NCBI RefSeq assembly: GCF_029633865.1
Contig: NC_079219.1
Location: 51,836,916 to 51,900,915 of the forward strand
Length of the DNA: 64,000 nt
Direction: 5' to 3'
Source of the DNA: Lampris incognitus
Lineage: Eukaryota > Chordata > Actinopteri > Lampriformes > Lampridae
Shown: in pieces, positions 18,544 through 50,225 of the stretch
Layout of the letters: every line of letters begins with the position of its first letter
Position numbering within the stretch: position 1 is the first letter of the stretch
Made by a program: the position numbers and the translations under genes
The notes under the pieces: model-generated
Told to the model about the DNA's origin: nothing
Database searches by the model: none
The model's input: the letters and a program-made list of their open reading frames with translations, nothing else

Positions 18544-19028
18544 ATATGTGCTGCATTAATACCTCAGTTGGGTATTTATCTTGACAGAATATAGAGTTTA
18601 AAAACCGGCCGTCATTTTGACCGCCCATGGTCGTTTTAGGTAGTTGTGAAATCCCGTTCGTTATAGTGTTAAAAAAATCGTGTCTATGTACCCTATGGAC
18701 AGCTGTGTCCTATCGGACTTTAAACTAATTTTTGGACACTTCCTGGAGTTGTTGTCCCCTGACTAGATCCTAGCTTGTGTTGTATTAACTCTCAGATGCA
18801 CGTCGCCTGGACAAAAGCGTCTGCTAAATGAAACTGTAACATCGCTTGTTTCCTTGGCCTGTATGTTTGAACTCCTTTGGTTCTGCTTGCCCACCATGTC
18901 CTGTTGTCCATTCCGCCTTGGTGTTTGTATGTTTTGTGTGTGTGTGTGAGAGAGAGTTTTATTATACTGGCTGCAAACCAATTTCCCTGTAAGGGACAAT
19001 AAATACTTTGACTTGGATTGTTGTAACA

Positions 19029-19032
<4 letters not shown>

Positions 19033-19082
<50 letters not shown>
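19033..19082. repeat. (GT)n microsatellite
   Basis: Perfect GT tract. The flanking stretch 18660-19030 contains a short repeat end (AAAGCGTCTGCTAAATG) that also occurs in altered form near 32333, and otherwise nothing recognisable. Confidence 0.95.
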
Positions 19083-19084
<2 letters not shown>

Positions 19085-19873
19085 TGTTGGTGGTGACTGG
19101 GCAGGTGAACGTCACGGGTCTTTACGCAGGTGTTGTGTGTCGGTGCCGGGTGGTGTTAAGCCGGACCGCCGCTGCTTACAGATGGGCCAACCAGTCCCCG
19201 CACAGCCTGGTCCACAAACGACGCATTAGTCACGAGACCGAAGATGAAACTGAGGGCCAGGCAGCGGACGGGTGTGACGTCACCAACATTATTTAGCCTG
19301 TTTTATTCTGGCAGGGACGCGCTGTAGATATTTTTGATTAGATGACAAAGTGCCGCAATTCGACGTGTGCCGGACATGGCAGCCTTTCAAGCGAGCTTGT
19401 GAGAAGTAAAACGAAGGGGGCTTAACGCGGCGTAAATCCCCCGAAGCAGAGAAGAAGAAGTGGCCCAAGTGACGCGTCGCGCGGCCGCGGAGCGTTGCTA
19501 CGAGCCCTCGGTAGGCATAACACATGGTGCCGTTACTGGCAGCGTCTATCTGCCATAACCGGGGCGTTTCAGGTCGTTTCTGCCAACGCACCTCTCTCTA
19601 CACACCGCCACCGCCGCCGCTGGAAAAAAGTTACAAACTGAAAGTGAAAGCTGAAACATCTACGACGAAAATAACAATCCTCTCAAAACCGGCCCGGGGG
19701 CTTCCACTGAGGCGTCAAGTAAAGGAGACAGGTTCGGTCTTAGAGACCTGGACTCACCTTGTGAAGTCTGCGCGCGTGTGAGCGAAGGAGAAGTCTGGCC
19801 GCTGTTCTTCACCCGCGCGTCACGTGCTGTCCTCTCTTCCTCCTCTGCCTTTAAAGCCATCTGCATATTCATT

Positions 19874-20055
19874 GTCTGTGTGTGTGTGCGTGTGTGTGTG
19901 TGTGTTTCAAGCACAGAATCTGTGCTTGAAACACACACACACACACACGCACACGCACGGGTTCTCGTGCGTGAAATGTGATAATGTTGAAACATTTGTG
20001 TGTGTGTGTGTGTGTGTGTTTCAAGCACAATCTGTGCTTGAAACACACACACACA

Positions 20056-20102
<47 letters not shown>

Positions 20103-20141
20103 GGTTTCAACATTATCACATTTCACGCACGAGAACCCGTC
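19874..20141. repeat. Nested palindromes with GT/CA arms
   Basis: Two GT-tract/TTTCAAGCACA...TGTGCTTGAAA/CA-tract hairpins (19874-19955 and 20000-20101). The second is enclosed by an outer inverted repeat of about 37 bp (ACGGGTTCTCGTGCGTG... at ~19956-19993 and its complement at ~20103-20140). Every open frame here is repeat-derived. Confidence 0.88.
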
Positions 20142-20384
20142 TTCAAATAATTCAATATTTTCTCACAATGACCCGCAGCCGCAAATTGGGGGAAGGAGAC
20201 AACAAATAGATAAAAACAAATAAATAAATAAAAACAAATAAATGGAAACAAATAGATAAAAAGTTTTACGTGTGTGGCTCCTGACCATCGAGCTGCACGG
20301 CAAACAGATCTCTGCTCAGAGGGCCTCAGAAATAATTTGTGAAGAGAGAAAACCTAGTGCGGAAGAAGAAGGACCCCCAGGGGC

Positions 20385-20815
20385 GTCAGGGTGGCGTGGC
20401 GGTCTATTCCGTTGCCTACCAACACGGGGCTCGTCGGTTCGAATCCCCGTGTTACCTCCGGCTTGGTCGGGCGTCCCTACAGACACAATTGGCCGTGTCT
20501 GTGGGTGGGAAGCCGGATGTGGGTATGTGTCGCTGCACTAGCGCCTCCTCTGGTCGGTCGGGGCGTCTATTCAGGGGGGAGGGGAAACTGGGGGGAATAG
20601 CGTGCTTACGCCCCCCCCCCCGGTGAAACTCCTCACTGTCAGGTGAAAAGAAGCGGCTGGCGACTCCACGTGTATCGGAGGAGGCATGTGGTAGTCTGCA
20701 GCCCTTCCCGGATCGGCAGACTGGGTGGAGCAGCGACCGGGACGGCTCGGAAGAGTGGAGTGGGGTAACTGGCCAGATACAATTGAGGAGGAGGGGGGGG
20801 GGGGAAGCCCCTCTA
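20385..20815 (+). mobile_element. tRNA-derived SINE, copy 2
   Basis: Near full-length copy of the 6278-6735 family, with GTGGCGTGGCGGTCTATTCC at the head, GGTTCGAATCC as an intact B box, the same body, and a G-rich tail. Confidence 0.86.
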
Positions 20816-20859
20816 TTTTTTGTCATTGTATTCTTACAATGACATGTGTCCTCTGCATG

Positions 20860-21119
20860 TAACCCATCCTGTTGTATAGGAGCAGTGGGCAGCTGCAGCG
20901 CCCGGGGACCACCTCCAGTTCTTCTTTCCATTGCCTTGCTCAGGGGCACAGACAGGAGTATTACCCCTAACCTACTGTGGGAGGAAACCGGAGCATCCGG
21001 AGGAATCACACGCAGACACGAGGAGAACATGCAAACTCCACACAGAAAGGACCTGGGTTCGAACCCAGGACCTTCTTGCTGTGAGGAACAGCGCTAACCA
21101 CTGGGCCACCGCGCCGCCC
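20860..21119 (-). mobile_element. tRNA-derived SINE (second family), minus orientation
   Basis: The head at the right end reads, on the minus strand, GGCGGCGCGGTGGCCCAGTG then GTTAGCGC and GGGTTCGAACCCAGG. This is a tRNA-like start followed by the ACTCCTCCGG.. body shared with 37145-37457 and 40550-40650. Confidence 0.7.
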
Positions 21120-21800
21120 AAACTTGGAAGATGGAGAAGTTTCCAGAGATGAGGATCATGTCTCTGTTAACTCGCAGTCTGAAAACGAGTTTGAAGAAGA
21201 GGACGAGACTGATCCTCAGTTAGCTACTTATTGTAATTTTGCCAGGTATACGTTTTGTTTTCGGCTGCAAATTTAAAAAAAGGAGAAACAAGGAGCCTTC
21301 ACTTATCACCAAAGGATCCTAAAATCCGTCTGTCTCGGTCGCCTGGCTCCGCTTGCCAGAGCAAACTGGTGGCTCAGCGGGGAGGACAAAAAGCTCCACA
21401 ATCACGCCAACTGGCCTCCTGCTCCCCGCTGGCTCTACCGAGCCACAGCGACCCTGTCCAATTTGTCCCTCTTCGAAACCAGTTTCCGGTTTGAACAGGT
21501 TTGGCTGAATAGCTCCTATATCAGTATTTGCCATTGTGTAGCGAGCAAAACAGAGAACCAGCAGAAGTTAGTGTTTGATGGGCGGAGTATTTGCACCGCA
21601 GGCGAGCGGCGGGGGGGGGATTTGAATTGAGGGTGGGGATAATTTGCATATTCATAGATTCTAGATTTTTCACGAGGGGGGAGGAGTAGATGTGATTTTC
21701 AGGATTCTAACTAGATAATTGAACTTATTTTGTAAGAAAAAACAACAATTTGTTATCTCACGCAGAACATTTTATGTCTTAAAACATGACCGGAGGGGGA
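21120..21800 (+). mobile_element. Unclassified DNA-element remnant, related to 52080-52440
   Basis: Begins with an acidic open stretch (EDGEVSRDEDHVSV... to about 21250). Later it shares GCGAGCGGCGG, ATTTGCATATTCATA and GAGTAGATGTG-like blocks, in the same order, with 52220-52320. Two loci sharing this order indicate a dispersed family. No transposase motif is visible, so its class is unknown. Confidence 0.4.
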
Positions 21801-21994
21801 CTTGAGGTTTTAATTCTGAGTCCAAAACGTTCAAATTAATACTTTTATTTCAGTTCTTTGCCAAGTGACCATGTTATAAACGGGATAACCCACTCCAAGA
21901 TGTGCGTTTAAGGATTTTATACCTAAAATGGAAGGAACCTGTCTGTATGTACGTCTCTGTCTGTCCTTTGATTTTCTCGACAACCGTTCATAAC

Positions 21995-22452
21995 GTAGCG
22001 AATTCGGAGGGCAGTCTGGGAGACCGTCGCCGCAGCCGGGACGCGAACCCGTGTCTCACACTCCGCAAGCGACAACGTTAACCAGTCGAGCGGTCGGCGA
22101 TGTCGCCCGCGGTGTGGGCGATACGGGTTCGCGTCCCGGCTGCGGCAGTCCCTGTGGTTGCTCTCCCCCGAATTGGCTACATTGGTGTCAGATGTGGGAT
22201 GGTGAGACCGTAAGGCCATCGGAAGCGTATGCGCCCAGAAGCGTGAAAGAGCTGATATGCTGAAGCGCGGGGACGCACTTCCCGAAGGAGGGGGTAGTGT
22301 AACATGCATGGATAAGTACACACGTTGGTCCTTGACTAACGGGTCGGACCCTTTAGTCGACTGGTTAACGTTGTCGCTTGCGGAGTGGGAGATATGGGTT
22401 CGTGTCCCGGCTGTGGCGATAGTCTCCCAGACTGCCCCCCGAATTCGCTACA
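21995..22452 (+). mobile_element. tRNA-bearing miniature LTR element, copy C (palindromic 5' LTR)
   Basis: The right LTR 22298-22452 (155 bp, TGTAACATGCATGG to GAATTCGCTACA) is complete. The internal part 22182-22297 (116 bp) has TGGTGTCAGATGTGGGA and a CCCGAAGGAGGGGG polypurine tract. The left LTR is abnormal: 21995-22090 is the inverted 3' half of an LTR, joined at the A-box to the direct 3' half (22085-22181). Confidence 0.78.
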
Positions 22453-22807
22453 ACATGATCGACTTCACACCTGGCGGGTGTGTTGCTGAGGCCCAGAGGA
22501 GGTGCAGTGAGAAGTTGTTTGGATAAGCGGTTCTCGAAGGCCGCACCAGAGCCTTCAACGAAGGTAGTTATGAAACTTTGAATCGCTGTTTCTTCACTTC
22601 CCACACGAACAGCGCCACACTGCCGTTGCAACCCACGCTGTGGTCGGAGGGGGGATTGCAGCCGAACGGGCACTGCACTAGTCTTTAAAAAACACCAAAC
22701 GCCTCGTGTAAACTGCTTGAGGTTTATCACTTGTTCCACCACCAATTTTGTTTTCCGTGTTTAAATATAAAACAACCAAATGACAACTTCAAATTCGAAA
22801 TGAAACC

Positions 22808-22813
22808 TTTATT
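22808..22813 (-). promoter_or_regulatory. ctsk: Probable ctsk polyadenylation signal
   Basis: AATAAA on the minus strand about 1 kb downstream of the ctsk stop codon. The stretch 22790-23810 has no other feature apart from a (GT)n at 23675-23720 and would be the 3' UTR. Other A/T-rich hexamers could be used instead. Confidence 0.45.
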
Positions 22814-23668
22814 TCATAGAAAACATCAAGTCACTGTTTTCAAAAGTGCTGAACGGAGCATCAAAAACAAAGTCATCCTAGAATCAATATAATCACTGGT
22901 TAAACATGTAAAAGTCAAAAAAGGAAATTCTGCACTAACAAAACCAAGGAACTAATGCTGCCCAGCAATGGTCCCTGCCGTGCTGAATTCAGCCCATGTT
23001 AACTGTAAGGCTTGGACACAAATCAGTATCACAACCAGCTGAAAATGAGCCCAAGTCACCAGTGAAACATAGCAAGCCTGGTAATGCTAATTATCTGGTA
23101 ATTCTAAAATGCTACGTTGGCCTGTTATTGTGTTGTGTAAGACATTTATATACTAACAACTGCTTTGGATGTTAAGACATGAAGGTGGTTTTCAAAACAG
23201 TTTTACTAGCCACTGTGGCCAGCTGCCAAATAAAAAATACTATCCTGATTGCATAGAAAGTTAATTTCCAGAAAGGGTCAAACTGTAGTGAAAATCTGGT
23301 GGTTTAGAGATAAAAGTTGTTCAAAGTGCTTAAAAGGATTCATGATGGTAACTCCAAAGTATTGATACTGTTAGGACGCTTGACTAAAAGACCAAACAAG
23401 TGACTGTTTCATCACTGGGAGAATTTCATTCCAAAACAATGCAAGTCCTTCTCCTGTTTGCCTGAGTTTCACTGACTAGTCCTAGCGTGATACAGAAATG
23501 ATTCTATCCACTAGAACTATTTTAGCAACTGAAGTGTTTAGTCTGTTAGCAACTCAATAATACCCCACAGTAAGTTAATGTCAACATTCTTTGTCAGATA
23601 TTGTTTTTAGGGTTGATATTTTGGAAGGAAACTCGTTTGATTTGTTCCTATAAGCAGCTTTTGTGCAT

Positions 23669-23712
<44 letters not shown>

Positions 23713-23810
23713 TGTGTGTTTTGATCTAGTGTCAAGATGTCCACGGATGGGCACCGAGGTCCTTCACATTTTCCCTTGTGCCCTGGAGCCTTGTGATGCG
23801 TCATTCTTGC

Positions 23811-45079
<21,269 letters not shown>

Positions 45080-45185
45080 TCTGAAAAATCAGCAACAGGG
45101 ATTAAACTTAAAGTACATAGCAATATGTGGGCTTTACAGGTACATCAGAGTTATAGTGACATTTGTGTTATTTTTTTTTTACTGT

Positions 45186-45475
45186 CAAGTCAATTCTATT
45201 TGTGTAGCCCAATATCACAAATTATAGATTTGCTTCAAGGGGCTTTACAGCAACACAACATCCTGTCCTTAGACCCTCACATCGGATAAGGAACAACTCC
45301 CTAACATTTTTTTAAAAAAAGAACAGGGAGAAGAAATAGGAGGAAACCTCAGGGAGCGCAACAGAGGAGGGATCTCTCTCCCAAGATGGACAACGCGCAA
45401 TGGATGTTGTGTTTACACAATTTACACAATACAACATTGAAAGAGGATAACAGAATTATAATGGATTTATAAAAT
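45186..45475. mobile_element. Teleost dispersed repeat upstream of ctsk exon
   Basis: Blocks TTGTGTAGCCCAATATCACA, GGGGCTTTACAGCAACACAA and GGAGGAAACCTCAGGGAG match, as I recall, an abundant non-coding teleost repeat. Class unknown. It lies in the first ctsk intron. Confidence 0.5.
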
Positions 45476-45492
45476 GTATGAAGAATATGATG

Positions 45493-45564
45493 AGCAGTGT
45501 CCAGATGCCACCAGAACAACCCAAGAAGTTTTTTCGGTTGTTCTGGTGGCATCTGGACACTGCT
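45493..45564. repeat. Perfect 29-bp inverted repeat with 14-bp loop
   Basis: Arms 45493-45521 and 45536-45564 are exact reverse complements (AGCAGTGTCCAGATGCCACC...), separated by CAAGAAGTTTTTTC. Confidence 0.93.
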
Positions 45565-45675
45565 TGGCATTCTGGACATCATTTTGGTTTCTTATTGCCA
45601 TTGTCAGGACGCCAACGTGTCTCAGTATAAACTACGACTCGAACGCTGAAGCCCTCCAACCAAGGACGTTTTAGT

Positions 45676-46278
45676 CAGAGGCGAAGCTTCTGAACAGGCA
45701 AGCCGGGCAACTGCTTGGAGCCCCAGGCAGTAGGGGCCCCCGAGGACTGACAGAATTTACTCCAAAGCAGTGACCGCAACCCCCCCCCCCCGCCTTAAAC
45801 AACCAATGGACGATTTGCAATGACATGACATCACGATAGGAAACCTCCCTTGTAAGGGCCCCATGTCATTCGCGTTCGCCTGCGCTCTTCGAAAGTGAAA
45901 GTTACTCCCAGCGTCCACGCCATATATTTTTTGGAGATATATATTTTGTCATATGTTCATACTGTTTTTATTTTGAGTTATTTACTGTGTTTTATTGTTC
46001 TATATATGTCTATTGTGCCAATTTATTTATTTTCTTTTGATGTGAGCGACAGCATTTGCACTAGCCTTATAGTGTGACAATGTTCAGGTTTTTATTGTTC
46101 TTTATATTTCGAAAGTTACATTATGTGCATATTTTGAATTAAAAAAAAGGTTTATATTTTGTATATTTTTTTGTTGGTGTCAGATTATTTATTAAATACT
46201 GGCGATGAACGCTGGTTGGGGGGGGGCCCTCCTGAGAATTTTTGCCGAGGGCCCCAACAGACCCTAGCATCGCCACTG
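45676..46278. mobile_element. Non-autonomous hAT-like element (~600 bp)
   Basis: Ends CAGAGGCGAAGCTTC and, inverted, CAGTGGCGATGCTAGG form imperfect terminal inverted repeats of the hAT type. They are flanked by near-matching 8-mers GTTTTAGT (45668-45675) and GTTACAGT (46279-46286). The interior is A/T-rich without a transposase. Confidence 0.65.
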
Positions 46279-46339
46279 GTTACAGTACACCCATGCCCCC
46301 AACCCGCTTCGAGTTGATTCCTGTTGTTTACTTAATTCT

Positions 46340-47100
46340 CTTTATTGCCGACAAGAACGGCCCTAACCCGCGCATGCGCAACAGCAGCCGGCGGCACCCG
46401 GGCACAGGTAATACGACACCTCCCGACACCGGCGTCAGCGGTCCGTTCAACACCTTCGCAGGCGAACGCTCATCCGCTCATCCCTCCTCTTCATTAAGCT
46501 GCTTTCGTTTGTCTTTAACGTTGTCTTGCTGGGTACCGGCCCCAACGAAACCCCTTCTGACCAAACACGCGAGTGCACGCGGTCCACCCTCGGCTGCCCG
46601 GCTTGGCGCCGAGTTTTGCGGCGAGCACGTAACTTTATTCCCGGGCGACTCCAAAACCGTGTGACGTTCAGCTTCCCCCATGGCCGCGGTCCGTCTACTG
46701 GGAGTCCCGCATCTAAGTTTCCCCTAATGGCTGCGACCTGCGCAACCATGTCGGTCCTCTTTTTTTTCCCCCGAGGCAAATCTACGAGGCCTTGGTTTCT
46801 ACTTTGACAGTTATAACGTGTCGTTATAAGCGTCATCCACGAAGCTTCGCGTTGGCTGCATAGCGACACGTCTTCTGTCCGCGGCCCCTCGGCTGAGCGC
46901 CTCTGCGAAGCCCCTCGGGACCGTTAAAGCGACTCGTTGGTCCTCCCTCGTGACTACAAAATCAACATAATCCAAATCCCATTACGGCTAATTTACCCGC
47001 TTCGCCCACCAAAACCCCCCGAATGAACACACTGCCGCCTTTTTAAGGGGGGCGATTACAAACTGAAACCAACCGTCGCTGCTGGTTAAAGACGGCTGGT
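46340..47100. other. CpG-rich stretch upstream of ctsk
   Basis: No repeat or gene recognised. Rich in CG dinucleotides (CCGGCGGCACCCGGG, CGCGAGTGCACGCGG) within about 0.7 kb of the ctsk promoter. It may be a CpG island. Confidence 0.35.
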
Positions 47101-47124
47101 ACTGGTGCAGTAAAACTAGCTTAC

Positions 47125-47158
47125 CTGGCAAGTTGAGTCGTCTGAAGTGAACTTCTGT
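47125..47158 (-). other. ctsk: ctsk non-coding exon 1 (5' UTR)
   Basis: A good donor (CTTGCCAG then GTAAG at 47120-47124) follows about 30 bp downstream of a TATA box, and the ATG exon begins with an acceptor, so a short untranslated first exon is expected here. The transcription start is inferred from TATA spacing only. Confidence 0.6.
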
Positions 47159-47180
47159 GATGGAGGAGCCGCTGGTGGAC

Positions 47181-47215
47181 TTTATATTGGCTGCGGATTG
47201 AGGAAGTGGGAAGAA
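47181..47215 (-). promoter_or_regulatory. ctsk: ctsk core promoter (TATA, CCAAT, ETS/PU.1-like site)
   Basis: On the minus strand, CCAATATAAAG places a TATAAA at 47181-47186 with CCAAT overlapping upstream. GAGGAAGTGGGAAG on the plus strand (47199-47212) fits an ETS/PU.1 core. PU.1 with NFATc1 and MITF is known to drive mammalian CTSK in osteoclasts; that this site does so is inference. Confidence 0.6.
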
Positions 47216-48790
47216 AAGAGCTGCTCCAGGTTTTTTTTTTTTTGGTTGGTTTTTTTGTGGGAGGGATGGGGGGTGGGGGTTTACATCTGGATTCTCTCAA
47301 ATACCAAAAACCACAAAACCAGATTAGCACGTGTCAGAATTCTGCACATTCTCGTGAGTTGTTTGATCAAGCACGATGCGCGTGAACTTTGACTTTAATT
47401 ATAATCATTAATGATTATTCTCATTATATTATCATTGTTATCGTCATCATTAAAGCCATCAGATTCTGCTCAGACACTGACCCTTAGCTTGTTTTGTTCT
47501 TAACCATGTAAGGCGGTGACTGGATAACAGAACTACAGAATCTCACCCCCATACATACACAGGCACGGCTTTGAATTATGAATTTATCATTTACTTATTT
47601 TTCACCAAAATACACTCGCTGACTGTCATATTCTGCTGCACTTTTGGAGGAGGTCCTTTTATTGGGCGATACAAATGAAACAGCTGCATTTGGGGTGGAC
47701 TTAAGCTGAGCCCGAATCCTCTGTCTGGAGGGCCACACAGAAAGGATGCTAATGCTAGTGCTAATGACCCCCCCAAGCCCGGGGGCCGAGGGACAGGTTC
47801 TCTGGCATATCACTGTAAACCCGTTGGAAACACGATTTTCTTTAAGCTAAATGAGAGTAATTTTGCATAAACATTTAAAACATGTACTCCAGCTTGAATA
47901 TCAAAACCCACTTATATAACGGGTGTGATTAAACAAGCAACATCTCAGAAAGAAAAGAAAACAACAGTCGGTATTTGGTACAGACTTGCAGTTTGCCATT
48001 AAACAGTGCTTTGATATCAACATCTCACAAATCTGGGTGGGACCTCTCAGAAATGTGCCTTTCACTGAGCAAATGAAACGAAACCCAGCACCTACAAAAG
48101 ACAATGACCCCCCCCCCCCACGCGCTGTGTGATGGGTAACGAAGGCTGCTGCTGCACGTTACAAGTAGGCTCCACTTTCACCGTTCAACCGCTGTGTACC
48201 CTTTTTATGACACCATAACGTGGGTGCGGTTGTAGTCAAGTCGAGGTTTATTGATTGCCAGTTGAGTCTGCACATTGGCTACGGGGAATTTGATGGTGGG
48301 ATTCTCCCATTAAGAAGAGCACAAACGCAAGGTATCAGACACACGAGCAAAGACGAGATGTATTAATGTTTTCGGAGACAGGGGCTTTACAGACTCGTCT
48401 AGGTGGGAGTCCACTTCCCTGTTGTGTTAGTCAACAGTCTGCGGTCCTGAGCTAATGTGTCAGGACTGTGTGTGTATATATTTAAATATATATGAACACG
48501 TCTCATGACTACTATGGCTATACAGTCATCCCAATAGTCTACCACATGCTTAAGTCACCTTCTAAAAAAGGGTACATCCGGGTACCTCATTATGTCCCAT
48601 GATAAATACCATTTTTACAGCGCGCGTGTTACTCACGCATGTAATGGCGGCTGAAATGGAGGCCACTCAGACCAGTATGCAGGTTTGTTAATGAAAGGCG
48701 TCAATATTCCACTTTTACTCCTTCTGTGACGGCTGCTACTGCCACGAGTACAAGTATTACCAGTTCTCCTGCTGCCAGTCGCAGCAAATC
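47216..48790. other. Intergenic, nothing recognised
   Basis: A/T-rich DNA upstream of ctsk with short homopolymers (C run at 48108-48119) and ATATAT near 48475-48490. No coding or repeat signature I can support. Confidence 0.5.
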
Positions 48791-48796
48791 ATTGAT

Positions 48797-48955
48797 GCCC
48801 GGGCGCCTCCGTAGCAGAATGGTTACAGCGCAGAACACGTGGTCACATGGTCGCAACTGTCGCCGGTTCGAATCCAGCCTTTGTTGCATTCTTTACCTCT
48901 CCCCCCCCCCCATTACCTGTCTGCCTCCACTACCCAATAAAGGTATAAAAAACAG
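48797..48955 (+). mobile_element. tRNA-derived SINE (third family)
   Basis: Head GCGCCTCCGTAGCAGAATGG (A-box-like), B box GGTTCGAATCCAGCC, then a pyrimidine-rich body with TACCCAATAAAGGTATAAAA at the end. Confidence 0.75.
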
Positions 48956-49299
48956 CAACAACAAAAATGAAATCATTGATAACAAAAAAAATAAACTTGA
49001 TTATGAGGCTGCAGTAGGGTTATGGTCCTCATAATATAGTTGGGAACTTAAAGATCTCCTCCACTCAGACGTGTGTTTTTGTAATGTTTCAATTCAAGTT
49101 ATTGTCATTAAAAACAGTGTGCAGGCACATGTTAAAAAGGAAACGAGGGAAATGTTTGGTTCCCCTACTAAAATATCTGGCCTTGACTATACTGATGTGT
49201 AACAAAGTTTGCCACTAGACCGGTGTTTTCACACTCCTCTACCGGAGATGGAGCTGTCTGTGCACTTCCCTAAAATCTGAGAGTCAAACGTACCCCGTG

Positions 49300-49545
49300 T
49301 TGTAACCTGTCTTTAGTTAGACTGATTACACATTTTTGGGACGATACAGTCCTACCGCAGACCTGAACTTGAACTCCGACTCGACATCCGTCATCAATGA
49401 GACACCTTTTTCGTCCATCCACCACCCTCGTCGCCAACATGTTGTAACCTGTCTTTAGTTAGAATGATTACACATTTTTTGGGATGCAGCATTGCTGTTC
49501 ATTATTAACTTATCAGTTCACATGTCGAAGCCACCATTAACGTGA
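49300..49545 (-). mobile_element. LTR-leader-LTR remnant with a gag stub
   Basis: TGTTGTAACCTGTCTTTAG followed by TTAGA(C/A)TGATTACACATT occurs at ~49302 and ~49440. Between them, on the minus strand, TGTTGGCGACGAGG (a Gypsy-type leader) is followed by a short open start, MTDVESEFKFRSAVGLY, that runs straight into the second LTR piece. All of pol is missing. Confidence 0.6.
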
Positions 49546-50111
49546 CGCCTCTTGTGTGCCAGGTCTTCACAGGAGAGAGAAGAGAACCGATAACAGGTAA
49601 GTATATAGCTCATCACTTAGGGTCGTACGCCCGTTTGTGGCGTCGGGATGGTACTGCAGGTAACCATCTCAGGATCTCATACCCCGGGGTAAACAAGATT
49701 TGGTACGTCACAAATCCAAAAGCCAATCGCTGTCTAATATGCAAATATCGGGCGGGCAAAGACGCCTGCACAGAGCGGACTTGTCAGTACAGAGAGCGAG
49801 TTTGCGTTAGCATAGTGAAGGTTTTGACCGCCAGCACGGTTAGAGTGTGCAGGTTTTGGATGTAAACTGGACCCTAGAGTTTCCTTCCACTATCTAGCAA
49901 AACACCCCACTGTACTGCTGAAATGGTTGGGACTTATTCACAGGCATCGGGCTAAGGTGCCTGCAAACCTGGAGGGACTGCGTATCTGGGTGAGGAGAGT
50001 TTCCATAAACAAATACAAAATCCCGGGTTTTCACAAGAAACCGGTTTTGAAGTCTGATGTTGCGCCGACTATTTCGTTATCCTGGGACTGCAACAGCGAG
50101 CGGGAGTCAGT

Positions 50112-50225
50112 AATGTAACCGGTTATTTTCTTGCCCGGTGCGGGATTCGATACGGGGTGTACTGCACCACAAGGCGACATCACTAACCGCTCGGCTAAAG
50201 GGTCAGACCCGTTAGTTAGGGACTA
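50112..50225 (-). mobile_element. tRNA-bearing LTR, divergent relative (copy D)
   Basis: On the minus strand: CCCTAACTAACGGGTCTGAC, CCTTTAGCCGAGCGGTTAG (A-box-like), CGAATCCCGCACCGG (B-box-like), ending AACCGGTTACA. The first half matches the LTR family at 18048; the 3' end differs. Confidence 0.55.

Noticed and set aside
48797-48880. Possible tRNA gene
   Set aside because: A and B boxes are present but the acceptor stem does not pair and a SINE body follows.
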